Shown here piece after piece: positions 25,959 through 35,221 of a stretch of DNA of 49,022 nucleotides. Position 1 is the first letter of the stretch. Every line of letters starts with the position of its first letter. The stretch comes from Bacilli bacterium (GTDB lineage: Bacteria; Bacillota_I; Bacilli_A; RFN20; CAG-826). A program made the translations under genes and the position numbers. Location of the stretch: positions 1 through 49,022 of the forward strand of contig JAEDOI010000005.1 in NCBI GenBank assembly GCA_016302065.1, in the 5' to 3' direction. The notes under the pieces were generated by a model that worked only from the letters and a program-made list of their open reading frames with translations, did no database searches and was not told the DNA's origin.

Positions 25959-25988
25959 TTTTTATGTTTACATAAAAATGATGTTTTT
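25959..25988 (+). terminator. Weak AT-rich hairpin after the membrane-protein gene
   Basis: TTTTTATG pairs with CATAAAAA around TTTA, with a T run a few bases further on. Low stability because it is nearly all A-T. Confidence 0.4.
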
Positions 25989-26051
25989 TTGTTTTATTTA
26001 GTGTACAATAAAAAAACAATGCAACTTTTTAATAGTCTTGTATTTTTTACT

Positions 26052-26080
26052 TTGATTTTAAAATGACATTGTGATATATT
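26052..26080 (+). promoter_or_regulatory. Promoter of rpmB-rpsT
   Basis: TTGATT (26052-26057), 17-bp spacer, TATATT (26075-26080); leader about 20 nt to the rpmB ATG. Confidence 0.7.
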
Positions 26081-26106
26081 TTATTAGCATTGTAGGAGGA
26101 AAATTT

Positions 26107-26301
26107 ATGTCAAGAGTTTGTCAAATTACAGGAAAAGGACCACTTACTGGAAATAAGAGAAGCCACTCATTAAGAGCTACTCGTAGAAGATGGAATGTCA
26201 ATTTACATACTTATAAAGTTGAAATTGATGGAAAAGTTTATAAAGTAAGAATGAGTGCAAGAGCTTATAAAACACTTAATAAATCAGAAAAGAACGCATA
26301 G
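26107..26301 (+). CDS. rpmB: 50S ribosomal protein L28
   Basis: 64 residues: MSRVCQITGKGPLTGNKRSHS, then TRRRWNVNLHTYKVEIDGK. The start is the ATG at 26107 with GTAGGAGG 7 nt upstream; 12 extra open codons upstream overlap the promoter and are rejected. Binds 23S rRNA. Lies 11 nt before rpsT. Confidence 0.97.
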   Translation: MSRVCQITGKGPLTGNKRSHSLRATRRRWNVNLHTYKVEIDGKVYKVRMSARAYKTLNKSEKNA

Positions 26302-26312
26302 GAGATAAAAAA

Positions 26313-26579
26313 ATGGCAAATATTAAACAACAAAAGAAGAGAATTCTTACAAACGAAAAATCAAGAGTTAGAAATATTTCTTATAAATCAAAAGTTAGAA
26401 CTGCTATTAAAGCTGTTCGTGTTGCTGTTGAAAAGAAAGATTTAGAATTAGCTAATACAAAATTAGTTCTTGCTTTTAGTGTTATCGATAGAAGTGTATC
26501 AAAAGGTATTCAAAAGAAAGGTACTGCTGATAGACAAAAATCAAATATCCAAAATCTTGTTAATTCTTTAAAGAAATAA
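26313..26579 (+). CDS. rpsT: 30S ribosomal protein S20
   Basis: 88 residues, all-helical and lysine-rich: MANIKQQKKRILTNEKSRVRN, ending KGTADRQKSNIQNLVNSLKK. Binds the bottom of 16S rRNA. TAGGAGAT precedes the ATG. The convergent pair rpsT/holA is common in Bacillota. Confidence 0.97.
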   Translation: MANIKQQKKRILTNEKSRVRNISYKSKVRTAIKAVRVAVEKKDLELANTKLVLAFSVIDRSVSKGIQKKGTADRQKSNIQNLVNSLKK

Positions 26580-26615
26580 CTTGTTTTTTCCTCCATTAAA
26601 ACTATAAAAAATATT

Positions 26616-26641
26616 GAGCTTCAAATTGAAGCTCTTTTATT
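26616..26641. terminator. Bidirectional terminator between rpsT and holA
   Basis: Eight-base stem GAGCTTCA/TGAAGCTC with a 3-nt loop, TTTTATT on the plus side and an A-rich run for the minus side. Serves both convergent genes. Confidence 0.85.
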
Positions 26642-26642
26642 A

Positions 26643-27599
26643 TTAAAAATTAATTAAAAATAGTTCAAAAGCATATATTGGATCAACTTCACTATGCTTA
26701 ATTTTATAATCCAATAAATATAAATCACTAAATGCCTTTTTTATTTTTTTATATTCGATGTTTCTTAGATTTCTTAAAGCAATTTTAACTTGAAAAGGAT
26801 TTGCATTTAAAATTTTAATAATATCGTTTTCACCATTGCCATCTTTTTTTAAGAGATAAACTTTATCTAAAAAAGATAAACTAGTTGTTAAAAGATTTAT
26901 TAATCTTACAGGTTGGACATTTAGTACTTTAAAATCTTGATAAATTGATAAAACTTTATTTTTATTTCCATATAATAAGTTGTTAACGAGTTCAAAACTA
27001 TTTTCTTCTAAGGGCTTAGTAATTATTGTTTTTACATCTTCAAGAGCAATATCATTATTTTTATATAGAAGCAATTTTTGTATTTCATTTAAAAATGTAT
27101 CATAGTCACAATTAATTCTTGAAGTTAATTCGTTTAATGCGTCTTTTGATATTCTAATATTTTTCTTTTTAAAAAATGTTTCAATATAAAGTGGCCACTC
27201 ATTTTTTTGAATATCTTTAATTTCTACAACTTTACCATTTTCTAAAATAAATTTAAATATTTCATCTTTGTTATTAACTTTTGAAGAATCTAATACAAAA
27301 ATTAATGTTGAATCTTCATTTTGATTATTAAAATAATTTAATAATAGTTCTTTTTCATCTTTAGATAATTTCTTTTTATTTCTTTCAGTTGATAAAAAAT
27401 ATGAATTATATAAAACAACAACTTTAGACAAACTAGTTAAAGAAAATGAATTACATTCTTCAATTAAAGAAAAAATATCGCATTCATTAAAATCTAATTC
27501 CACTACATTTTTTTCTTCATCTTTAAAAATGGAGTCGATTATAATTGATACTTGCTTTTTAACCCTAGTTTTTAAAGAACCATAAACAAAATATAGCAT
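26643..27599 (-). CDS. holA: DNA polymerase III delta subunit
   Basis: 318 residues, the clamp-loader wrench that opens the beta ring. N-terminal VYGSLKTRVKKQVSIII, middle LIFVLDSSKVNNKDEIF, and the conserved collar region with QPVRLINLLTTSLSFLDKV and NPFQVKIALRNLR. As expected for delta, there is no Walker A motif. Starts within the mnmA stop (TAATG), with GGAAAGG inside mnmA as likely ribosome site. Confidence 0.93.
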   Translation of the reverse strand: MLYFVYGSLKTRVKKQVSIIIDSIFKDEEKNVVELDFNECDIFSLIEECNSFSLTSLSKVVVLYNSYFLSTERNKKKLSKDEKELLLNYFNNQNEDSTLIFVLDSSKVNNKDEIFKFILENGKVVEIKDIQKNEWPLYIETFFKKKNIRISKDALNELTSRINCDYDTFLNEIQKLLLYKNNDIALEDVKTIITKPLEENSFELVNNLLYGNKNKVLSIYQDFKVLNVQPVRLINLLTTSLSFLDKVYLLKKDGNGENDIIKILNANPFQVKIALRNLRNIEYKKIKKAFSDLYLLDYKIKHSEVDPIYAFELFLINF

Positions 27600-28741
27600 T
27601 AATAATTTTTTACCTTTCCTTTATAAAAAACTTTATCAATTAATCCACCTCCAAGCATCATTCCATTTTCATCATAAAATACAGCTGCTTGACCAGGAGT
27701 TACTGCCTTATATAAAGAATCAAAAATCAACTTTACTTCATCATTTTCATAAAATAAAGTTGCCCCATTATCTTGTTGACGATATCTAAATTTAACAAAT
27801 ATATGGGTATTTTCTTTAATCTTTTCATGAAAGAAATTTAAATTATTGACCAAACAAGAATCACTTACCAAATAATCATCTTCTCTAGCATTAGCTACAA
27901 AAAGTATATTATTTCTAACATCTTTTCTTGTTACGAACCATCCACCTTCATTTTTAATTCCTTTTATTCCACCAATTCCAAGTCCTTTTCTTTGTCCAAT
28001 TGTATAATACATTACCCCATCATGTTCACCTAACACTTTATTAGTACCTTCTTCAACAATTTTTCCTTTTTTACTTGGGATATAGTTTTCTAAAAATTGT
28101 TTAAAATTTCTTTCTCCGATAAAGCAAATTCCAGTAGAATCTTTTTTATTTTTAACAGTTTCTAAATCAAGCTTATTAGCAATTTCTCTAACTTCTTCCT
28201 TTAATAAATCACCAAGAGGAAATAAACAAGCTTCAAGTTGTGCATCACTAATTTGACTTAAAAAATAAGTTTGATCCTTGTTTAAATCTTTAGCTTTATA
28301 TAAATGAGGAACACCATTTTTATCAATTACTTTTTTTGCATAGTGTCCCATAGCAATGTAATCACATCCATTTTTCTTTGCAAATTCTAAAAAGGGGCCG
28401 AATTTAATATATTTATTACAAAAAATATCTGGATTTGGAGTTCTTCCTTTTTTGTATTCTTCTAAAAAATAAGTAAAGACATTATCCCAATATTCTTTAA
28501 TAAAATCAATTCTTAAAAAAGGAAGATTAAGTTCTTCTGCAACTCTTTTTGCATCTTGATAATCTTTTTCTTGAGGGCACATTGAATCATTAAGTGTTGG
28601 ATTACCTAAAACATCATTGTTTGCCATAGCATCCCAATTTCTCATAAAGCAACAAACAACATCATATCCTTGCTCTTTTAATAAATAGGCGGCTACTGCA
28701 CTATCTACACCACCACTAAGTCCTAACATTACTTTTTTCAT
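27599..28741 (-). CDS. mnmA: tRNA-specific 2-thiouridylase MnmA
   Basis: 380 residues. Thiolates U34 of Glu, Gln and Lys tRNAs. PP-loop GLSGGVDSA at 7-15; catalytic cysteines Cys108 (NPDIFCNKYIKF) and Cys206 (STGICFIGER); tRNA-contact insert with YTIGQRKGLGIGG; C-terminal beta-barrel with AVTPGQAAVFY. Overlaps the dtd stop (ATGA), with GAGGAG inside dtd as ribosome site. Confidence 0.97.
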   Translation of the reverse strand: MKKVMLGLSGGVDSAVAAYLLKEQGYDVVCCFMRNWDAMANNDVLGNPTLNDSMCPQEKDYQDAKRVAEELNLPFLRIDFIKEYWDNVFTYFLEEYKKGRTPNPDIFCNKYIKFGPFLEFAKKNGCDYIAMGHYAKKVIDKNGVPHLYKAKDLNKDQTYFLSQISDAQLEACLFPLGDLLKEEVREIANKLDLETVKNKKDSTGICFIGERNFKQFLENYIPSKKGKIVEEGTNKVLGEHDGVMYYTIGQRKGLGIGGIKGIKNEGGWFVTRKDVRNNILFVANAREDDYLVSDSCLVNNLNFFHEKIKENTHIFVKFRYRQQDNGATLFYENDEVKLIFDSLYKAVTPGQAAVFYDENGMMLGGGLIDKVFYKGKVKNY

Positions 28742-29187
28742 AAAAGCTCCTCAGAGTCAATAACCATAGTAAAAGGCCCATCATTTATTAAGTTGACCTT
28801 CATATCAGCACCAAAAACACCGGTTTTTACATTATATCCCATCTCTTTTATGTAATTATTAAAAAAATCATACAATTCTTTTGCCCTAGAAGGTTCTAAA
28901 CATTTTGTAAATGATGGCCTATTTCCATGTTTATAATCTGCATATAAAGTAAATTGACTAACACTTAATATTTCACCATTTACACTATGTAAATTTAAAT
29001 TTGTTTTACCATTTTCATCCTTAAAAATTCTAAGATTAAGTATTTTATTTGCTAATTTCATAGCGATTTCCTCATTATCTTTTAAAGTAAAACTTACTAA
29101 AAGAAGATAACCATTATTAATTGAAGAATAAATTTTATCTTCAATTGAAACACTTGCACTTAAAACATTTTGAATAATAACTCTCAT
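28738..29187 (-). CDS. dtd: D-aminoacyl-tRNA deacylase
   Basis: 149 residues. Removes D-amino acids or glycine from mischarged tRNA. MRVIIQNVLSASVSIEDK at the N terminus, SQFTLYAD near 74-81, and the closing KTGVFGADMKVNLINDGPFT with the Gly-cisPro type GP. Follows the ABC-F gene by 9 nt without a clear Shine-Dalgarno sequence, so its translation may depend on the upstream gene. Confidence 0.96.
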   Translation of the reverse strand: MRVIIQNVLSASVSIEDKIYSSINNGYLLLVSFTLKDNEEIAMKLANKILNLRIFKDENGKTNLNLHSVNGEILSVSQFTLYADYKHGNRPSFTKCLEPSRAKELYDFFNNYIKEMGYNVKTGVFGADMKVNLINDGPFTMVIDSEELL

Positions 29188-29196
29188 ATTTATATT

Positions 29197-31080
29197 TTAT
29201 AACTTTTTATCCCTTTCTAAAATATCAACTATTTCTAAATATCGATATTCTAATTCATCTTTTTCATCAGTTAATTCTTCTATAACTTTATAATTTACAA
29301 AATCATCATTTTCTAGCGATGAGTCTATTTCTTCAATTCGAGCTTCAATTATAGACATCTCTTCTTTTAGTTCATTAATCTTGTTATTTGATAATTTTTC
29401 TTTTCTTACAATATCTTTTGTTTCAACATCTTTAATATTTAATAACTTTAATTCTTCATTTAATTTAGAAATTACATTATAAATTCTATTATAATCACCA
29501 CTTTCAAAGATAACATGATTCTTACTTAAATAAAGACAATGTGTCGCTAACTCATTAATAAAATAACGATCATGAGAAACAAAAATGATTGCTCCTTCAT
29601 AATTTTTTAATGATTCAATTAAGCATTCTTTTGTTATTAAATCAAGATGGTTTGTTGGTTCATCAAGCACTAATAATTCATAACCAGATAGAGAAAATGA
29701 ACAAAGAATTAGGCGCATTTTTTCTCCATTCGACATCTTAGTTACATCTTTATATACATCTTCTCCTTTAAATTGAAATCTCCCTAAAATTGTTCGTAAT
29801 TCACGCTCAGTTTTTATTGGATATCTATCTCTAAGGTAACTTAATGCTGATTGATTATTTTCAAAAACATAATCGTTTTGCTTGATATACCCATAATGAA
29901 TACTACGATATTCTTTTATAGATCCACTAATTTTTGGAATTAAATTAAGAATAGTTTTAATTAAGGTAGTTTTTCCTATGCCATTATCTCCTAATATAGC
30001 AATTCTATCTTGCCCATAAACTGAAAAAGATATTTCTTTTGTTAAAGGAAAATCATATCCAACAACTAAATTTTCTATTTCTAACAGTTGTTTATTTTTT
30101 AAATTTCCTCCACTAATTTTCATCTTAATTTTTTTATCTTCTTTAACAGGAGGAATAGTTCTTGAGGCTTCGATTCTAGCTAATTTATGTTCTCTATCTT
30201 TTGCCCTTGAAACAAATCTAGGTTTAGGCTTATAAAATTCGATAAATCTTTTTAATTTTTCAATTTCTTTTTCTTCTTTTTTCGCTTGTTTAATAATTGA
30301 ATTATATCTAGTTTCTTTATCAATCAAATAATGATTAAAATCCATATTATATATTTCAATATTATGGTTTTCTAATTCAAAAACACGAGTTGCTAATGAT
30401 TCAAGAAAATATCTATCATGAGAAATAAAAAATATAGTTCCATTATATGTTTTTAAAAAATTTTCTAGCCATTCAATAGTAGAAATATCAAGATGATTCG
30501 TAGGTTCATCAAGCAGCAACAAATCATATTTAAATAAAAGGATTTTCATGAAAGCAACTTTCATTCTTTCTCCACCACTTAAAAATTTAATTTGTTTATC
30601 TTTAATTTCTTTATCAAAACCAAAACGATAAATCATCTCATCAATTTCATTTAAGTATGTATATCCTCTATTTTCTTGATATTCTTTAAGCAATTTATCA
30701 TATTTATTTAAAGTATCTTCATCATTGCAAACATTTATTTTTTCACTTATTTTTTCTAAGTCTTTTTCAATATCTATTGTCTTTTTAAATACACTTAATA
30801 ATTCTTCAAATACTGTATTTTCAATATTTTCAATTGCATTTTGATTTAAATAACCTATTGATATCCCATTTAAAATTGAAATCTCGCCAACTTTATCTTC
30901 TTTTTGAACTAAAGTTGGCTCTTCAATTTTTAATATAAGTTTAAATAAAGTTGTTTTACCAACACCATTATTTCCAATTAATGCAACTCGATCATTTTTA
31001 TTAATCTGAAAAGAAACATGATCCAAGATTAAATCATTAACATAATATTTAGTTACATTTGAAAAATTAATTAAAGCCAT
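29197..31080 (-). CDS. ABC-F ATPase (ribosome-associated)
   Basis: 627 residues with two ABC domains and no membrane segments. Walker A motifs GNNGVGKTT (about 36-44) and GDNGIGKTT (about 365); signatures LSGGERMKV and MSNGEKMRL, the second with Asn for Gly; Walker B/D-loops LLLDEPTNHLD twice with catalytic Glu kept. A charged linker and a C-terminal coiled coil (about 540-627) resemble YdiF/Uup-like members. ABC-F proteins act on the ribosomal E site in elongation or antibiotic protection; nothing marks this one as a resistance factor. The -10-like TATAAT at 31088-31093 is 7 nt before the ATG, and no Shine-Dalgarno sequence exists. Confidence 0.9.
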   Translation of the reverse strand: MALINFSNVTKYYVNDLILDHVSFQINKNDRVALIGNNGVGKTTLFKLILKIEEPTLVQKEDKVGEISILNGISIGYLNQNAIENIENTVFEELLSVFKKTIDIEKDLEKISEKINVCNDEDTLNKYDKLLKEYQENRGYTYLNEIDEMIYRFGFDKEIKDKQIKFLSGGERMKVAFMKILLFKYDLLLLDEPTNHLDISTIEWLENFLKTYNGTIFFISHDRYFLESLATRVFELENHNIEIYNMDFNHYLIDKETRYNSIIKQAKKEEKEIEKLKRFIEFYKPKPRFVSRAKDREHKLARIEASRTIPPVKEDKKIKMKISGGNLKNKQLLEIENLVVGYDFPLTKEISFSVYGQDRIAILGDNGIGKTTLIKTILNLIPKISGSIKEYRSIHYGYIKQNDYVFENNQSALSYLRDRYPIKTERELRTILGRFQFKGEDVYKDVTKMSNGEKMRLILCSFSLSGYELLVLDEPTNHLDLITKECLIESLKNYEGAIIFVSHDRYFINELATHCLYLSKNHVIFESGDYNRIYNVISKLNEELKLLNIKDVETKDIVRKEKLSNNKINELKEEMSIIEARIEEIDSSLENDDFVNYKVIEELTDEKDELEYRYLEIVDILERDKKL

Positions 31081-31087
31081 ATTGATT

Positions 31088-31093
31088 ATTATA
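31088..31093 (-). promoter_or_regulatory. -10 element 7 nt before the ABC-F start, leaderless candidate
   Basis: TATAAT with 7 nt to the ATG at 31080 and no ribosome site; the -35 is poor (TAGAAA at 17 bp). Confidence 0.4.
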
Positions 31094-31122
31094 TTTGTTT
31101 AAATAAGTAATTTCTACCAAAT

Positions 31123-32898
31123 TTATTTATCAAATTGAGCATTGAATAACTCGTAATAAAATCCTTTTTTTAACAGTAACTCTTCGTGTTTTCCTACTTC
31201 AATTATATGTCCATCTTTCATAACAATTATCGCATCACTTGAAACAATTGTTGATAAACGATGGGCAATAATAAAACTAGTTTTGTTCTTAGTTAATTCA
31301 TTAAAAGCCTTAATAATTTTTCTTTCACTTCTTGTATCAATATTACTAGTTGCTTCATCAAGAATCATTATTTCTGGATTTTTAAGCATCACTCGAGCAA
31401 TTGTAATTAGTTGTTTTTGACCATTACTTAAACCAGAATCATCACTAATTATAGTATCAAATCCCTTTGGTAATTTAGTTATAAAAGAATAAGCATTAGC
31501 ATTTTTGCTAGCTTCAATTACTTCTTCTTTAGTTGCATTTGGTTTTGAATACTTAATATTATCAAATACTGTTCCTTTAAATATCCAACTATCTTGAAGA
31601 ACCAAACCTATTTTATCTCTTAATGAAGATTTCTTTATTATTTGAGTATCAACTCCATTAATTTTAATACTTCCACTATTAGGATCATAATATCTCATAA
31701 TTAAATTAATCATAGTTGTTTTTCCACATCCAGTTGGACCAACAAGAGCTATATGATCTCCTTTTTTAATATTAAAAGAAAAATTCTGAATTAAAGGAAT
31801 GGAAGGATCATAACTAAAACTAACATTTTCAAAACTTAAATTATTGACTTTATTAACAAGCTTTGTAGTTCCAATATCAATGTCATCTTTTTCTTCTAAA
31901 ATTTCATTAATTCTTTTAAATGAAGCTATACCTTGCTCGATTTCTCCAAAACATGAGCTCATTTCATTGAAAGGTTTAGCAAATTTATTAGCATATTGTA
32001 AAAAAGATGTAATAATGCCGATTGTACAAGTTGCACCTAAAATTTGATTGTTCTCTTTATAATAAGCTAAAACACATAATATAGCACCAACAATACAAAT
32101 AATAGCATATATTATATTATTAATAATTCTTGTTGAAGGATTAGTTAAACTAGAAGCAAATTGGGCTTTTTTACCAACAACAAACAATTTAGCATTCATT
32201 TTTTCATATTTTTCAATGGATTCATTTTCATAATTAGATGATTTTATTAACTCAATATTATTTAAATCTTCTAATATTTTTGCACCCATATTTCCTTGTA
32301 AAGAAGATTGTTCTTTAAATGAATTGTAACAACTCTTAGCAACATAGTAAGAAACTAAAAATGAAATAGGTGTTAAAATTAAAACAATTAAAGCTAACAT
32401 CCAATTTAAAACAAAAGTAAATATTAATGTAAAAATAATTGTTATTAAACCTGAATAAAATTGTTTGAATGCTCCATTTATTGCAGTATTAACATAATCT
32501 ACATCATTTATAATTCTAGAGACTAGATCGCCTTTTTGTTTTGAATCAACATCTTTTATTGACATACTATTTATTTTTTGAAATAAATCATTTTTTATGT
32601 CTTTACATATTCTTTCTCCAGTTAAAGAAATTATTATTCCAAAGAAATAATTAAACAATATAAGAAGAATAACTAACGAAAGAATTATAAGTAAAATTTT
32701 AATAATACTATCAATCAAAGAATCACTACAAACAAAACTTGAACAATATGAAATTTCATCAAATATATCGATTATATAACCAATTAAAAAAGGAATAATA
32801 ATATCACAAGCAGAAAATAAAGTACCTAAAAGAAAACCTAAAAATAATCTTCCTTTATATTTAAATATGTATTTCCTAAGTCTTTTTGTATATTTCAT
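31123..32898 (-). CDS. ABC exporter half-transporter, catalytically competent partner
   Basis: About 591 residues: six membrane helices (about 1-310) then an ABC domain. Walker A GPTGCGKTT, signature LSNGQKQLI (Asn for first Gly), Walker B IMILDEATSNID with catalytic Glu, H-loop IIAHRLSTI. The start is ATG 32898 (MKYTKRLRKYIF), with AAGGAG 8 nt upstream and one base after the previous stop; an upstream in-frame ATG would overlap the partner gene by 47 nt. Together with the preceding gene it should form a heterodimeric exporter of the BmrCD/TM287-288 kind. Substrate unknown. Confidence 0.88.
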   Translation of the reverse strand: MKYTKRLRKYIFKYKGRLFLGFLLGTLFSACDIIIPFLIGYIIDIFDEISYCSSFVCSDSLIDSIIKILLIILSLVILLILFNYFFGIIISLTGERICKDIKNDLFQKINSMSIKDVDSKQKGDLVSRIINDVDYVNTAINGAFKQFYSGLITIIFTLIFTFVLNWMLALIVLILTPISFLVSYYVAKSCYNSFKEQSSLQGNMGAKILEDLNNIELIKSSNYENESIEKYEKMNAKLFVVGKKAQFASSLTNPSTRIINNIIYAIICIVGAILCVLAYYKENNQILGATCTIGIITSFLQYANKFAKPFNEMSSCFGEIEQGIASFKRINEILEEKDDIDIGTTKLVNKVNNLSFENVSFSYDPSIPLIQNFSFNIKKGDHIALVGPTGCGKTTMINLIMRYYDPNSGSIKINGVDTQIIKKSSLRDKIGLVLQDSWIFKGTVFDNIKYSKPNATKEEVIEASKNANAYSFITKLPKGFDTIISDDSGLSNGQKQLITIARVMLKNPEIMILDEATSNIDTRSERKIIKAFNELTKNKTSFIIAHRLSTIVSSDAIIVMKDGHIIEVGKHEELLLKKGFYYELFNAQFDK

Positions 32899-32899
32899 A

Positions 32900-34636
32900 C
32901 TATTTGCTCCTTGTTTGAGAAGCATAAATTTCTTTATATACTTCATTATTTTTCAATAATTGTTTATGTGTTCCTACTCCAACAATTTCACCATGTTCAA
33001 TTATATAGATTCGATCTGCATCTTTAATTGAAGAGCAACGTTGAGAAATAATTAAAGTTGTCATTTTATTTTTCTTAATATTTTTTCTAACTTCTTTATC
33101 AGTTAAGTAATCAAGAGCACTAGTAGAATCATCAAGAATTAATAACTCTTTTGCTCTTAAAATACCTCTAGCAATTGCAAGTCTTTGCTTTTGACCACCA
33201 CTAAAATTTTTACCATTTTCTAATACTTCATGATTAAGCAAATCATCATATTTTGATACAAATTCATAGGCTTTTGACATTTTTAAAGCCTCGATAATCT
33301 CTTCATCAGTAGCATCACTTTTTCCAATTAACATATTAGATTTAATTGTTCCTTTTAAAAAGTGTGGTTTTTGACTAACAAGACCAATATCATTCCTTAA
33401 AGAAGAAATATCATAATCTTTTATATTAATTCCTTTATAAAATATTTCACCTTCATTAAAGTCATAAAATCTTTCTAAAACATTAATTAACAAAGTTTTA
33501 CCGCTACCAGTTCCACCAATTAAACCAATTGTTTCTCCCTTATTTATTTCAAAATCTATATGATTTAACACATTATTTTCATTATTAAAGGATAAAGAAA
33601 CATCATTAAATTTAACTAAGTTTTCTTTTAATTCCACTAAATCTTTAATGCATTTTCCTTTATTATCTATTACTTCTTTATAATTTAAAAATTCATTAAT
33701 TCTAGCATTAGAAGAAAATCCTTTGACAAAAACTAAAATTAAATTACATAAAGCAATTAAAGCTAAAAGAATAGAATTTAAATACGAAATTAAAGCTACA
33801 ACATCTCCTTTTCTAAGATCAACTACAAAAGGACTTTTAAATGTATATGTTGCTAAATAAATTACTGCCATTATTGCAACATTTACAATAAAAATAGTTA
33901 AGGGATTAATTAATTCATTTGTTAAAATTGCTTTTTTACTTTCAAAATAATATGAAGATGTAAGTTGTTCGTATTCATTAATTTCCTTTTCTTCATTATT
34001 AAAAGATTTAATAGCTTTAATTCCACTAATGTCATCATTAGTTTTTTCAACTATTTTATCATTTTGCTTTTGCACTTTTTTATATTGTTTCCCGCTTATT
34101 TTAAGAATTAAAAAATAAATAAACATAACAAGAGGAACAATGGAAACAAATATAATTCCAGCATAAATATCTATTAAAAATGCACAAACAACGCTACCAA
34201 TAACAAGAATTGGAGCTCTAATTACCAATCTAATAATCATCGCTACAACTGATTGAATTCGATTAACATCATTTGTTAATAAATTAACTAAATTTCCTTT
34301 ACCAAAATGCTCAATATCACTATTGCTAAAGTTAATAATTTTTCGATATATTTTATTTCTTAATTCTGTCCCAGTTCCTTGAGAAGCAATTGAAGCAAGC
34401 TTTTGACAAACAAGAGTCGAACAAAAACCAAAAACTGCAAATGCAATCATAATTAAACCAGGATAAATAATTTTTGTATAATCATTGTCTAATGTACCAG
34501 CATTAAATCCTTCATCAACAATATATTTCATTAAAAAAGGAGTTAACAACTCAAAAATAACTTCTATTACTTTAAATAGAGGTCCAATTATAAAATAAGG
34601 AATATATTTTTTAGTAGAATGTAATGCTTTTTCCAT
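32900..34636 (-). CDS. ABC exporter half-transporter with degenerate ATP site
   Basis: 578 residues: six membrane helices (about 15-310) and an ABC domain with GGTGSGKTL, SGGQKQRLA, and Walker B LLILDDSTSALD, where the catalytic Glu is Asp. The H-loop His is Gln (IISQRCSSI). Both changes are the mark of the inactive site in heterodimeric exporters. The ATG has no Shine-Dalgarno sequence and lies just past the rpsO terminator, with TATAAT only one base ahead of it, so its translation start is unusual. Confidence 0.88.
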   Translation of the reverse strand: MEKALHSTKKYIPYFIIGPLFKVIEVIFELLTPFLMKYIVDEGFNAGTLDNDYTKIIYPGLIMIAFAVFGFCSTLVCQKLASIASQGTGTELRNKIYRKIINFSNSDIEHFGKGNLVNLLTNDVNRIQSVVAMIIRLVIRAPILVIGSVVCAFLIDIYAGIIFVSIVPLVMFIYFLILKISGKQYKKVQKQNDKIVEKTNDDISGIKAIKSFNNEEKEINEYEQLTSSYYFESKKAILTNELINPLTIFIVNVAIMAVIYLATYTFKSPFVVDLRKGDVVALISYLNSILLALIALCNLILVFVKGFSSNARINEFLNYKEVIDNKGKCIKDLVELKENLVKFNDVSLSFNNENNVLNHIDFEINKGETIGLIGGTGSGKTLLINVLERFYDFNEGEIFYKGINIKDYDISSLRNDIGLVSQKPHFLKGTIKSNMLIGKSDATDEEIIEALKMSKAYEFVSKYDDLLNHEVLENGKNFSGGQKQRLAIARGILRAKELLILDDSTSALDYLTDKEVRKNIKKNKMTTLIISQRCSSIKDADRIYIIEHGEIVGVGTHKQLLKNNEVYKEIYASQTRSK

Positions 34637-34643
34637 GATTATA

Positions 34644-34668
34644 TAATAAAAGACCCATAAGGGTCTTT
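34644..34668 (-). terminator. Terminator after rpsO
   Basis: AAAGACCC/GGGTCTTT stem with TTAT loop, followed by TTTTATTAT on the minus strand. Partial read-through would feed the ABC exporter genes. Confidence 0.85.
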
Positions 34669-34683
34669 CAATTGCTTAATTAA

Positions 34684-34953
34684 TTATTTTCTTAAACCAA
34701 GTTTTGCAATTAATCTTGCATATGCTTCTCTATCAGTTCTTTCTAAGTAAGCAAGAAGTGATTTTCTTTTACCGACTTGAATTAATAATCCACGTCTAGC
34801 AATTGAGTCTTTATCGTTTTTCTTTAAGTGAGCAGTTAATGCTTTAATTCTTTCTGTTAATAAAGCAACTTGAACTTCAACACTTCCAGTATCTTTAGCA
34901 TCTTTTCCATAACTAGTAACGATAGTACTCTTTGTTTCTTTTGTTAAAGCCAT
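34684..34953 (-). CDS. rpsO: 30S ribosomal protein S15
   Basis: 89 residues, normal length. HLKKNDKDSIARRGLLIQVGKR is split here by the usual family pattern, ending RLIAKLGLRK. Organises the 16S central domain. AAAGGAG lies 8 nt upstream of the ATG. Preceded by a structured leader and a good promoter. Confidence 0.98.
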   Translation of the reverse strand: MALTKETKSTIVTSYGKDAKDTGSVEVQVALLTERIKALTAHLKKNDKDSIARRGLLIQVGKRKSLLAYLERTDREAYARLIAKLGLRK

Positions 34954-35099
34954 AATTTTCTCCTTTCAATTCTATCTTCCCCATTTCGAGGTAAACGTTG
35001 GAGATATCGTTTTACTACGAAATGCGTGCGTAATAAATATACAAAAAAACTTAAGTAAAAGCAAGCAAATAGGATATGAAGCTTACTCTTTTTTCTCAT
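34944..35099 (-). CDS. Possible 51-aa membrane peptide overlapping the rpsO leader
   Basis: Open frame ATG 35097-35099 to TAA 34944-34946, behind GGGAGTTGCTT, a good ribosome site. The peptide begins MRKKSKLHILFACFYLSF, has one hydrophobic stretch of about 17 residues, and ends in a basic tail (ERRKLWL) that overlaps the rpsO start in another frame. It contains the rpsO promoter and leader, so it would need its own upstream promoter, which is not obvious. Could be chance. Confidence 0.3.
   Translation of the reverse strand: MRKKSKLHILFACFYLSFFVYLLRTHFVVKRYLQRLPRNGEDRIERRKLWL
34972..35032 (-). promoter_or_regulatory. Structured rpsO leader, candidate S15 autoregulatory RNA
   Basis: On the minus strand CATTTCG pairs with CGAAATG, enclosing a second helix GTAAA(A)CG/CGTTTAC with a single bulged A and loop ATATCTCCAA. 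S15 leader elements are known in Firmicutes; this is a candidate by position and shape. Confidence 0.55.
35036..35064 (-). promoter_or_regulatory. rpsO promoter
   Basis: TTGCTT (35059-35064), 17-bp spacer, TATATT (35036-35041), placing the RNA start just ahead of the leader helix. Confidence 0.7.
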
Positions 35100-35167
35100 A
35101 AGCAACTCCCTTTTCTTAAATCTTATTATTTAAATTATGAATTTTCTATTTGTATATTTTAAAATTC

Positions 35168-35185
35168 TTTATATTTAAATATAAA
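35168..35185. repeat. 18-bp AT palindrome upstream of the GH13 gene
   Basis: TTTATATTTAAATATAAA is a perfect palindrome 37 nt before the GH13 ATG. It could be an operator for the glucan gene, but base composition makes chance plausible. Confidence 0.4.
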
Positions 35186-35221
35186 TTAAAATTTAATATA
35201 TTATATTTAAGGAGATAATTT

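Noticed and set aside
26071..26106. Earlier start for rpmB
   Set aside because: It overlaps the -10 box; the ATG at 26107 has GTAGGAGG.
29197..31080. ABC-F as a dedicated antibiotic-resistance factor
   Set aside because: Domain layout and C-terminal coiled coil fit housekeeping YdiF/Uup-type members; no long resistance-type interdomain loop is evident.
32899..32946. Earlier start for the second ABC exporter gene
   Set aside because: It would overlap the partner gene by 47 nt; the later ATG has a clear AAGGAG.
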